Assembly: GCA_020059785.1 (NCBI GenBank)
Contig: JAGVBL010000405.1
Location: forward strand, 1-10,639
Length of the DNA: 10,639 nt
Reading direction: 5' to 3'
Source of the DNA: Ignavibacteriales bacterium
Lineage (GTDB): Bacteria; Bacteroidota; Ignavibacteria; Ignavibacteriales; Melioribacteraceae
Every line of letters begins with the position of its first letter. Within the stretch, counting starts at the first letter, position 1. The notes below the pieces were generated by a model. The model did no database searches, was not told the origin of the DNA, and saw only the letters and a list, made by a program, of their open reading frames with translations. The translations under genes were made by a program, and so were the position numbers. This document shows, one piece after another, positions 1 to 6,269 of this stretch.

Positions 1-855
1 ATCGGCTACTGATGAAATAAATATTCCCATTCCGAGCGCTGCAAATAGAAATGTAAACGTTCCGAGAAGTAGAAGAAAGATGCTTCCTTTGATCACTATT
101 CCAAATAGAATGTAACCGGCAAATAAAACTATCGATGCATTGATTAGAGAGATCACGATATAGGGAATTGTTTTGCCGATTATAAATTCAATTGATGAAA
201 GGGGCGAAACATTAATCTGTTCAATTGTGCCCCTCTCCTTTTCTCTAACAATCGATAGCGAGATAGAAACGACTGCAGTAAGAATAAGAATCATCCCCAT
301 CAGCCCTGGAATTAGAAAACGAGTTGATTGCAGATCGGGATTGAACCAGAACCGCGGCTGTGGGTCAATAGGAACATAAACCGCTCGCCCTGTAACAGCA
401 AGGTACTCTTTAGTTAGCTGTGCCGAATAGTTGTAAGTTGCTGCATTAAAATAATTCTGAATCACATTGGCAGTATTCCCGTCTACACCGTCAACAAGAA
501 TTTGGACTTTTACTTCTTTCCGCGATTGTAGTTTTCTAGAAAGATCATACGGAAATACTATAACCGCTTGAACCGTTTTTTGATCGAGCATCTCTTTTAT
601 CTGTGAATCTTTTTCGATATGTGCAACAAGATCGAAATATTCCGAGCTTATTAGTCCGCCAACAAAATCTCTCGTTATTTCCGACCGATCCTGATCATAG
701 ATGGCAATTTTAATATGGTGTACATCAAAATTAATTGCATAACCGAAGATTGCAAGAAGCAGAACCGGAAAAAAGAAGAGAATGAAAAGCATTCTTTTAT
801 CGCGGCCAAGCTGACGCGATTCCTTTTTTGCAATTGCATAAATTCTATAAAACAT
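1..855 (-). CDS. ABC-2 type permease (YbhS/YbhR/YhhJ-like), 3' part cut off by window edge
   Basis: This is the membrane subunit of the efflux ABC transporter encoded by the genes upstream of it. The frame starts at an ATG inside the last codons of ATPase 2 (11-bp overlap, other frame) and stays open for 285 codons to the window edge; related permeases are about 370-380 residues, so roughly a quarter is missing. Visible are a cytoplasmic start, TM1 at about residues 22-42, a long extracytoplasmic domain (about 43-178), then at least three further hydrophobic segments (about 180-203, 228-252, 257-282). The run REKERGTIEQINVSPLSS near 204-221 is the conserved ABC-2 cytoplasmic coupling region. 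TM1, a large periplasmic loop, then clustered TM segments is the ABC2_membrane_3 architecture. The overlap implies translational coupling to ATPase 2. A second permease probably follows outside the window, as in ybhS-ybhR; that is inference. Confidence 0.93.
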   Translation of the reverse strand, partial: MFYRIYAIAKKESRQLGRDKRMLFILFFFPVLLLAIFGYAINFDVHHIKIAIYDQDRSEITRDFVGGLISSEYFDLVAHIEKDSQIKEMLDQKTVQAVIVFPYDLSRKLQSRKEVKVQILVDGVDGNTANVIQNYFNAATYNYSAQLTKEYLAVTGRAVYVPIDPQPRFWFNPDLQSTRFLIPGLMGMILILTAVVSISLSIVREKERGTIEQINVSPLSSIEFIIGKTIPYIVISLINASIVLFAGYILFGIVIKGSIFLLLLGTFTFLFAALGMGIFISSVAD

Positions 856-1798
856 TCTTCTTTGCATCCTTTTCAAGTAAATGAATGAACACGTCTTCGA
901 GTGTTGGAATAATTTTTTCAATTCGTTTAACACCGATTCCGTTTTTGTTATGCAGTAGATCTACAATTGTGCCTTCATTAATTGTGCTGTCGTTAAGGAT
1001 TACGTGAATGTAATTTCCGAATAAAGATGTTTCGCCAACCCATTTTTCTTTTTCAAGTATTTCAAGGCTCTCAACAACTCGCTCACTCTCAATTTCGAAA
1101 ATCGGGTTTTTAATGTAGTTTGTTTTCAATGCTTTCGAATTTCCTTGAGCAATAAGTTTTCCCGCATTTATCAATATTATGTCGTTACAAAATTCGGCTT
1201 CGTCAAGGTAATGTGTTGTTACTAATACTGTGGTTCCTCTCCCAGAGAGATCGTTTATCAGGTCCCAAAAATTTCTGCGCGAGATTGGATCAACCCCGCT
1301 TGTTGGTTCATCGAGAAAAACAATTTTCGGTTCATGTATCACCGCGGTTCCGAGTGCGAGCCGTTGTTTAATTCCGCCTGGTAGCGAGCCGGTTAAAACA
1401 TTTTCCATATTTTCTAAATTAGCAGCTTTAAGCACCCACTTTTTTCTCTCTTCATATTTTTTTCCAGATAGCCCGTAGACACCAGCAAAGAACCTGATGT
1501 TTTCTGCAACGGTAAGATCGTTGTAAAGAGAAAATTTCTGTGACATATATCCGATATTTTTTTTCACCATGTCAGGATTATTTTTTATACTATACCCGCT
1601 AACAATAGCATCGCCAGAAGTCGGCTCCAATATTCCAATCAGCATTCTTATGGTTGTCGATTTACCGGCGCCGTTGGCTCCGAGAAATCCGAATATTTCG
1701 CCCTCTTTCACGCTGAATGAAATCTGATCGACGGCGGTGAATTTTCCAAACAGTTTTGTAAGTTTATTTACTTCGATTTCGAAATTATTATTTGTCAT
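845..1798 (-). CDS. ABC transporter ATPase 2 (YbhF C-half-like), degenerate signature LPGG
   Basis: Cytoplasmic ATP-binding subunit of the drug-efflux ABC system, 317 residues. Visible motifs: Walker A GANGAGKST (40-48), Q-loop Gln87 in YMSQKFSLY, signature LPGGIKQR (139-146), Walker B IVFLDEP (159-165) with catalytic Glu164, D-loop SGVDP, and H-loop His196 in TTHYLDEAE. The signature Ser of LSGGQ is Pro here, a change I associate with the C-terminal half of E. coli YbhF (from memory). The C-terminal ~100 residues are the usual accessory domain of this family, ending LEDVFIHLLEK. The ATG has AAGAGA a few bases upstream. The gene overlaps the permease by 11 bp but lies 513 bp from the tolC-like gene upstream. 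It most likely pairs with ATPase 1 (see findings); homodimers are the alternative. Confidence 0.95.
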   Translation of the reverse strand: MTNNNFEIEVNKLTKLFGKFTAVDQISFSVKEGEIFGFLGANGAGKSTTIRMLIGILEPTSGDAIVSGYSIKNNPDMVKKNIGYMSQKFSLYNDLTVAENIRFFAGVYGLSGKKYEERKKWVLKAANLENMENVLTGSLPGGIKQRLALGTAVIHEPKIVFLDEPTSGVDPISRRNFWDLINDLSGRGTTVLVTTHYLDEAEFCNDIILINAGKLIAQGNSKALKTNYIKNPIFEIESERVVESLEILEKEKWVGETSLFGNYIHVILNDSTINEGTIVDLLHNKNGIGVKRIEKIIPTLEDVFIHLLEKDAKKNVL

Positions 1799-1831
1799 TG
1801 TTTTCTCTTAAGAAGAAAGCTGTTGGGTTAT

Positions 1832-1951
1832 CTAAAAAAGTACAGCTCTGAAATAACCGTTCAACTCCTTTGCAACCCCTTCTTTTAAATTTAATAACTC
1901 GTCTGTTTTATAATCTGTAAGAGACGTCCGAAAAATAAGTGCTGAATCAAA
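1832..1951 (-). pseudogene. possible 3' remnant of an unidentified gene (39 codons)
   Basis: On the minus strand a frame opens right after a TAA (1952-1954) and runs 39 codons to a TAG at 1832-1834, 33 bp before the ATPase 2 start. It has no ATG. The translation looks protein-like rather than random: it contains LTDYKTDELLNLKEGVAKEL and ends NGYFRAVLF, an amphipathic, charge-rich pattern with codon use like its neighbours. The spacing to ATPase 2 is that of an operon neighbour, so this could be the tail of a gene whose body was lost when repeats entered the gap. I do not recognise the family. A chance open frame of this length is quite possible in such DNA. Confidence 0.25.
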
Positions 1952-1986
1952 TTAAAATAATTTTTTTTCTGAACCTTCACACGTTC

Positions 1987-2007
1987 CTCTTTCCGTACAG
2001 GAAGGAG
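1987..2007. repeat. small imperfect hairpin
   Basis: CTCTTTCC (1987-1994) and GGAAGGAG (2000-2007) form an 8-bp stem with one G-T type mismatch around a GTACA loop. No T-run follows on either strand, so it is unlikely to be an intrinsic terminator. It looks like an intergenic REP-type palindrome, possibly a decayed one. Confidence 0.4.
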
Positions 2008-2041
2008 TCGGAATCGGTTAAATTAAGAATCAATCTTTTAG

Positions 2042-2062
2042 ATACCGGATCAAAACCGGGAT
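2042..2062. repeat. REP-like palindrome (CCGG-type)
   Basis: ATACCGG (2042-2048) and CCGGGAT (2056-2062) are inverted with one mismatch around a 7-nt ATCAAAA loop, flanked by AGAT on the left and TACAAT on the right. The pattern resembles the common bacterial intergenic palindrome GATCCCGGATCAA...CCGGGATGACA. Multi-copy status cannot be judged from one window. Confidence 0.4.
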
Positions 2063-2110
2063 TACAATAAAATCATTTTGGTGCGTTCTCTGTAAATTGT
2101 TAGATAGCGT

Positions 2111-2256
2111 TTACTAGTAACTGAAGTTACGCAAAACTGTCATTCTGATCCCGTCGAAGTCGTGAGAAGAATCTCAACCTCTCAATTTCATTGTTGAAGA
2201 TATCTCGCTGCGCCCGATATTACAAAACCACACGTTTGCGTAACATTAGTTAGTAA
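2111..2256. repeat. 146-bp MITE/BIME-like element with terminal inverted repeats
   Basis: The left arm (2111-2135) ends in GTTACGCAAA, and the right arm (2235-2256) begins with its exact complement TTTGCGTAAC. Beyond this 10-bp perfect core, both arms continue as TTACTA..ACT with a 3-nt indel, giving about 20 of 22 aligned matches. The interior starts TGTCATTCTGA and contains GAAGAATCTC (from 2166), a motif I know from abundant intergenic REP elements, and later carries a decayed inverted counterpart (2199-2223, TATCTCGCTGCGCCCGATATT). There is no transposase or coding capacity, and no clear target-site duplication. It reads as a non-autonomous mobile or REP-derived element within the efflux operon. 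Confidence 0.55.
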
Positions 2257-2311
2257 TTACAATCCTCCAATTTTTTCATTCTAACCTCTTTCTCTTCACA
2301 CATATATTCTA

Positions 2312-3625
2312 TTAAAAAATTTTTCTCCCAAGTGATTTTTCTAATTTTACTTTTGCAATTTGAAAATCGACCTCGGATGTTTTAAGATTTGTCTCCGCCT
2401 GAAGTTTTAGAGTCTCAGCATCAATCAAGTCTGTACTTGTTGCTAATTGTACATTATATTTATCAACCGTAACGCGGTAATTCTCCTCGGCTTGAGTAAG
2501 GGTTTGTCTGCTAACATTTAATTTTTCTTTGCTCTTAACTAAATTCAAATAATTGGAATAGACTTCAACCTGTATATTTTCCTTGAGTTGATCAAGATTC
2601 GTTTCGATCTGAACTTTTGTTTCTTCCGCCTGAGAAATTTGAGACGCTGTAAGCCCCCAATTCCAAATGTCCCAGCTCAAAGTAACGCTAATGTCCCAAT
2701 TATAATTAAATTCATTTTTAGCCGGCTGGAAACGGGGATTTGGATTACTGTAATAATAATTACCAGTTAGATACATCGAAGGAAGCCAATTTGCTTTTGC
2801 GGCGTTAATTCCTTTTTCGCTTGCGTTAAGACGGTATGAAAGAGATTTCAATTCTTTCCGGTTATTGATTGCTTCCTCTATTAATTCATTTATTCGATAA
2901 TCTGATTCTACTGCTTTCAATTCTTGAGCCGATACTCTTGTTTTATGTGTTAGCTCCAATCCGATCGCTTTGTTGAAAAATATCCGGGCAAGATTAAAAT
3001 TATTCTCTGTGTCGATAAGCATCATCTTTGTGTTAGAATATTGGACTTCCAATTTCAGCAGATCATTGGTAGATACAAGTCCGTTATCGAAAAATATTTT
3101 TGTGTCGTTCAGATGTCTTTCGACCTGTTCTAAATTTTTTTTGATTATTTTATTTATCTCTTCTGCCTTATATAAATTCCAATATGCGTTAAATATTTCG
3201 AAGGCGGCATCAATCTCTTCTTTTGAATAATCGCTTTCCGCAGCTTGAAGATTAAGCTCCGCAGAACTTTTTAATGAAGCCAGTTTGAAACCGGTAAAGA
3301 TCGGTTGACTGAAGCCAAGGCGGAATGAATAATTATCAAGGATCGCATCTGCAATTCGGATCGGTGCGGGAGAAAAGGGCATTTTTACTTCGAATGCCGG
3401 AATGTTGTTACTTAACCGTGTATAGTTTCCAGAGAGTTTAAATTGCGGTAAGAGTTGGCTACTGATCTCTGTCAGTTTTGAATCAGAATTATTTAGTTTC
3501 GATCTAGAAATTTTTAGTTCCTTGCTATTTTTCAATCCTAGTTGGAGACTCTCTTCAAGTGTTAAAATTTTTTCCTGTGCAAAGAGAGCACCGGCAATTA
3601 AGATCATAACAATTATTTTTTTCAT
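2312..3625 (-). CDS. TolC-family outer-membrane efflux channel
   Basis: Outer-membrane channel component of the tripartite exporter, 437 residues, the usual length for the OEP family. Residues 1-16 form a Sec signal peptide (MKK, hydrophobic core, ALFA before Gln17). The mature start LTLEESLQLGLKNSKELK is the typical first OEP helix. Two OEP repeats follow (about 20-215 and 225-435), each helix, beta (QLLPQFKLSGNYTRLS at about 57-72; NWLPSMYLTGNYYYSNP at about 280-296), helix. The C-terminal stretch with TSTDLIDAE and LEKSLG is characteristic. The ATG is preceded by AAGGAA. It lies 29 bp after ATPase 1 and is the last gene before the repeat-bearing gap. E. coli ybhGFSR uses an unlinked TolC, so a dedicated channel inside the locus differs from that model. 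It probably partners the lipoprotein adaptor. Confidence 0.95.
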   Translation of the reverse strand: MKKIIVMILIAGALFAQEKILTLEESLQLGLKNSKELKISRSKLNNSDSKLTEISSQLLPQFKLSGNYTRLSNNIPAFEVKMPFSPAPIRIADAILDNYSFRLGFSQPIFTGFKLASLKSSAELNLQAAESDYSKEEIDAAFEIFNAYWNLYKAEEINKIIKKNLEQVERHLNDTKIFFDNGLVSTNDLLKLEVQYSNTKMMLIDTENNFNLARIFFNKAIGLELTHKTRVSAQELKAVESDYRINELIEEAINNRKELKSLSYRLNASEKGINAAKANWLPSMYLTGNYYYSNPNPRFQPAKNEFNYNWDISVTLSWDIWNWGLTASQISQAEETKVQIETNLDQLKENIQVEVYSNYLNLVKSKEKLNVSRQTLTQAEENYRVTVDKYNVQLATSTDLIDAETLKLQAETNLKTSEVDFQIAKVKLEKSLGRKIF

Positions 3626-3654
3626 TTCTGTTTCCTTAAAAGTTAATTATATCT

Positions 3655-4563
3655 TTACTTGCTCATCCTATAAATAAAAACATTTTCGAGTGATGGGGCA
3701 ACAACTCTTTTATCGATTTCCAAAACGGAGTTTTCAATAAATAACTTTTTAATTTTTTCATAATCCTTCTCTACATCTGTAACAGCAATATTCAATCTAT
3801 CGCCGTACATCTGAACTTCATAATCCGTTTCTAGTTTAATAACATTGTATGCTGTCCTTGTTGGTGTACATACGATTTCCAGAATTTCCACTTCCATCGA
3901 ATCCTTAACATTTTTAGGCGTATCAAAGCTGATGATTTCGCCTTTGTGCATCAGAGCAACCGTATTGCATCGTTCCGCTTCATCAAGGTAAGGAGTCGAC
4001 ATAAAAATTGTAATTCCTTCTTTCAAAAGGTTGGAAAGAATTTTCCAAAAATCTCGGCGCGAAACGGGATCAACACCGGTAGTTGGTTCATCAAGAAAAA
4101 TTATTTTGGGCTTATGAATAAGAGTGCATGCGAGTGCAAGCTTCTGTTTCATTCCGCCGGAAAGTTTATCTGCTAACCGATCTCTGAAAGGTGTAAGCCG
4201 TGTAAATTCCAGGAGTTGGTTGCGTCGGTCTTCAAAATGTTTTACTCCATGGATATCAGCGAAAAACTCGATGTTCTCATCAATCGTTAAATCACCATAA
4301 AGGGAAAACTTCTGCGATAGATAGCCGACCTCATCCTTGATCAGATTTTTTTGAGATTGAAGATCATGACTAAGAACTTCAGCTGATCCGCTATCGGGGT
4401 TAAGAAGTCCGACAAGTATTCTTATCGTTGTAGTCTTTCCGGCACCATCGGGACCAACGAGTCCGAACATCTCTCCGCGTTTAACATAGTAGTTTACATC
4501 TTTTACCGCTGTTATATTTCCATAACTTTTCTTTAATGAGTTTATTTTAATTGCTGGTTCCAT
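3655..4563 (-). CDS. ABC transporter ATPase 1 (YbhF N-half-like), H-loop His replaced by Pro
   Basis: ATP-binding subunit, 302 residues. Motifs: Walker A GPDGAGKTT (37-45), Q-loop Gln84 in YLSQKFSLYG, canonical signature LSGGMKQK (134-141), Walker B IIFLDEP (154-160) with Glu159, D-loop TGVDP. The H-loop reads STPYLDEAE, so Pro191 stands where ATPase 2 has His196 in TTHYLDEAE. Loss of this histidine usually abolishes or weakens hydrolysis at the site involved. The C-terminal extension (about 215-302) is the accessory domain of the CcmA/YhhH-type drug-efflux ATPases and ends SLENVFIYRM. The start ATG lies 13 bp after the adaptor gene's stop, with AAGAAAG in between, so co-transcription is near certain. 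It is similar to ATPase 2 over the whole length, which suggests an old duplication followed by specialisation. Confidence 0.95.
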   Translation of the reverse strand: MEPAIKINSLKKSYGNITAVKDVNYYVKRGEMFGLVGPDGAGKTTTIRILVGLLNPDSGSAEVLSHDLQSQKNLIKDEVGYLSQKFSLYGDLTIDENIEFFADIHGVKHFEDRRNQLLEFTRLTPFRDRLADKLSGGMKQKLALACTLIHKPKIIFLDEPTTGVDPVSRRDFWKILSNLLKEGITIFMSTPYLDEAERCNTVALMHKGEIISFDTPKNVKDSMEVEILEIVCTPTRTAYNVIKLETDYEVQMYGDRLNIAVTDVEKDYEKIKKLFIENSVLEIDKRVVAPSLENVFIYRMSK

Positions 4564-4576
4564 CTTTCTTGCTCGC

Positions 4577-5542
4577 TTATAAAATCACTTTAGCATCTGC
4601 CGGCATCCCTGGTTTTAATTCAAAATTCGGATTTGGGATTTCAATCTTAACGGCAAAGACAAGCTTAGTCCTTTCATCTTTAGTCTGAATATTTTTGGGA
4701 GTAAACTCGGCTTCGGGGGAAATGAATGTTATTTTGCCTTCGTAAATTCTATCGGTATAAGTATCTATCGAAATTTCTGTTTTCTGCCCGAGTTTGATTT
4801 TGCCAAGTTCGGACTCCGAGATATAAATTGTTAGATTCACTATAGCAAGATTCGATATTTTTACAAGCGACGACATCGGACTTACTGTCTCTCCAACCTC
4901 AATAAATTTTTTTACTACCGAGCCGTTTATAGGAGAGATTACATAACTATCGCGTATATTTTTATTAAGCAACTCAACCGAAGCTTTTGCTTTTTTCAGA
5001 TTTGCTTTTGCCTGTTCAATCTCTTCCGGCCTGAATATTTTTTTAACCTTTTCGTAATTTTCTTTCGCTGCTGTAAATTGTGCAAGGGCAATTTGGAAAC
5101 GGGCAGTAATATCTTCGTATTGTTTCTGTGTTATCGCTTTCGATTCCCAAAGCTTAGTGTATCTGGAATAATCATTTTTAGCAAGACTAAGATTGGTTTC
5201 GCTTTGTTTCGTCATTTCTTCGGCTTGTTTAATATCTTCCGCGCGTGCCCCTTTGAGCATTAAGCTGAGCTGTGCTTCTGCGATTTGCTCGGATGCTTCC
5301 GCCATGCTCAATTGGTATCCTAGGGCTTCACTATCTATTATAAGTAATGTATCGCCCGCACTTACAAGGGCACCCTCTTCAGCAAAAATCGATTTTATTT
5401 CTCCGACACTCTTCGAACTAATCGTAACATTTGTCGATTCAATTGTGCCGGTCGCTTCTATATAGAGATTGCTTCCGTTTTCTCCACAAGAAGATAGACC
5501 TATTATAAGGGGAAGCAACACTAAGATTTTTTCGATTTTCAT
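4577..5542 (-). CDS. membrane-fusion/adaptor lipoprotein (HlyD family, YbhG-like)
   Basis: Periplasmic adaptor linking the inner-membrane ABC transporter to the TolC-like channel, 321 residues. Residues 1-18 are a lipoprotein signal peptide with lipobox LSSC and lipidated Cys19. The first half of the lipoyl/barrel-sandwich domain is at about 40-70 (SVGEIKSIFAEEGALVSAGD). A long Glu/Lys/Ala-rich coiled-coil hairpin spans about 73-195. The second lipoyl half is at about 201-229 (ISPINGSVVKKFIEVGETV), followed by a beta-barrel domain to the end. The segment FTPKNIQTKDERTKLVF (280-296) and the ending LKPGMPADAKV are typical of the YbhG subgroup. It starts one base after the tetR stop, with AAGGGA upstream, so it is the first structural gene of the operon. 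A lipid anchor instead of an N-terminal TM helix is common in efflux adaptors. Confidence 0.94.
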   Translation of the reverse strand: MKIEKILVLLPLIIGLSSCGENGSNLYIEATGTIESTNVTISSKSVGEIKSIFAEEGALVSAGDTLLIIDSEALGYQLSMAEASEQIAEAQLSLMLKGARAEDIKQAEEMTKQSETNLSLAKNDYSRYTKLWESKAITQKQYEDITARFQIALAQFTAAKENYEKVKKIFRPEEIEQAKANLKKAKASVELLNKNIRDSYVISPINGSVVKKFIEVGETVSPMSSLVKISNLAIVNLTIYISESELGKIKLGQKTEISIDTYTDRIYEGKITFISPEAEFTPKNIQTKDERTKLVFAVKIEIPNPNFELKPGMPADAKVIL

Positions 5543-5543
5543 T

Positions 5544-6137
5544 TTAATCCCTTTTATTTTTTACTAAAAGTTTTTTCCCTTTTTCCGTTACTATACCGCT
5601 AATCATAATTTTAAGTGAGGTGATCGCAGCTTCTTTTAGCGAAAAATTATTGTTAAGAATAAAATCGGGGTTAACCACGGATCTCATAGCCGAGACAAAG
5701 ATGGTTATTACTATTTCAGTGGGATAATCGAGAAAAAGTCCTTCTTTCTTTCCCTGTTCTATAACTTTTGTAAGGTTGCCGAACATCATCTCAGTTCTAA
5801 ATTTATCAATTTCGTCCCATCGAGACGGATAATGACGGCGCAGATCGTCCATCATTTTTGAACTGATCTTCTGGAATGTTGTCGCCAGTACATTCATCAG
5901 CCCTTCTAGTTTTTCGATTGCATTTTTATCGCTACTTAAAATAGGGATTATGGTTCCTTTAATAATCTGCATAAAATTCTTTGCAACCGCCTGAACAAGA
6001 TCTTCCTTTGTGGGAAAGTGTTTATAAATAGTTTTCTTGCTCATCCGTAAGTCGGCTGCAATTTCATCCATAGTGGTTTTATGAAATCCTTCCTTAAAGA
6101 ATTTTTCTGTCCCGATTCCAATAATTTTTTCTTTCAT
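5544..6137 (-). CDS. TetR-family transcriptional repressor (CecR-like position)
   Basis: DNA-binding repressor of 197 residues, probably controlling its own gene and the efflux operon behind it. The N-terminal TetR_N domain is clear: helix 1 IGIGTEKFFKEGFHKTTM, then the HTH EIAADLRMSKKTIYKHFPTKEDL at about 25-47. The C-terminal ligand-binding part is divergent, so the inducer cannot be named. I chose the ATG at 6135-6137 (weak GGGA 11 bases upstream). A longer frame from a TTG at 6194 would add 19 residues, but it would begin upstream of the -10 element at 6183-6188 and therefore outside the transcript. The stop is one base from the adaptor start. The position matches cecR ahead of ybhG in E. 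coli. Confidence 0.93.
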   Translation of the reverse strand: MKEKIIGIGTEKFFKEGFHKTTMDEIAADLRMSKKTIYKHFPTKEDLVQAVAKNFMQIIKGTIIPILSSDKNAIEKLEGLMNVLATTFQKISSKMMDDLRRHYPSRWDEIDKFRTEMMFGNLTKVIEQGKKEGLFLDYPTEIVITIFVSAMRSVVNPDFILNNNFSLKEAAITSLKIMISGIVTEKGKKLLVKNKRD

Positions 6138-6154
6138 ATTTTTATAATTCCCAC

Positions 6155-6182
6155 AGAAACTATTTTCGTTTTTCTGGTTTCT
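6155..6182. promoter_or_regulatory. second operator-like inverted repeat near the transcription start (site A)
   Basis: AGAAAC (6155-6160) and GTTTCT (6177-6182) are inverted with 16 bp between them. The half-site is the same GAAAC/GTTTC as in site B. The site lies between the predicted -10 and the tetR ATG, over the expected start of transcription. Confidence 0.4.
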
Positions 6183-6211
6183 AATATAAAACAAGGAAAC
6201 TTGATTGTCAA
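6183..6211 (-). promoter_or_regulatory. sigma70-type promoter of the tetR-efflux operon
   Basis: On the minus strand, TTGACA (6206-6211) and TATATT (6183-6188) are separated by exactly 17 bp: a perfect -35 and a 5/6 -10. Transcription would start near 6176, leaving a leader of about 40 nt before the tetR ATG at 6137. This excludes the upstream TTG as start. Confidence 0.75.
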
Positions 6212-6223
6212 GTATTAGTTTCC
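6195..6223. promoter_or_regulatory. operator-like inverted repeat over the -35 (site B)
   Basis: GGAAACT (6195-6201) and AGTTTCC (6217-6223) are perfect 7-bp inverted arms 15 bp apart, spanning the -35 hexamer and part of the spacer. A second small dyad, CTTGA-TTG-TCAAG (6200-6212), lies within. A further AGTTTCT half-site follows at 6226-6232. The position fits repression by the adjacent TetR protein; binding is inferred. Confidence 0.55.
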
Positions 6224-6269
6224 AAAGTTTCTAAAAAATTATTGAAGGCTGGGTTTTTCGGAAAGCTGA

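Larger units (their letters stand above)
1799..2311. other. 513-bp intergenic gap with repeats and a coding-like remnant
   Basis: Longest gene-free stretch of the window, between the tolC-like gene and ATPase 2 in an otherwise tightly packed operon (other gaps 1, 13 and 29 bp). It holds, left to right: the ATPase 2 leader, a 39-codon open remnant on the minus strand (1832-1951), a small hairpin (1987-2007), a CCGG-type palindrome (2042-2062) and a 146-bp element with terminal inverted repeats (2111-2256). Neither strand has a full-length gene, and I found no convincing promoter for ATPase 2 or terminator for the tolC-like gene. Confidence 0.7.

Noticed and set aside
173..379. Plus-strand open frame at the left end
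   Set aside because: It is antisense to the ABC-2 permease, which reads open for 285 codons with clear membrane segments and a family motif; the plus-strand peptide resembles nothing.
1952..2028. Second open frame on the minus strand upstream of the 39-codon remnant
   Set aside because: It overlaps the hairpin and A-runs, lies in a different frame from the remnant, and its translation is basic and low in complexity; not treated as coding.
2588..3230. Plus-strand open frames across the tolC-like gene
   Set aside because: They are shadows of a complete OEP-family gene on the other strand and have no start signals.
6224..6269. Terminator between the methyltransferase gene and the tetR promoter
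   Set aside because: I could not form a stem of useful length before the A/T-rich run; the apparent repeats are direct rather than inverted.
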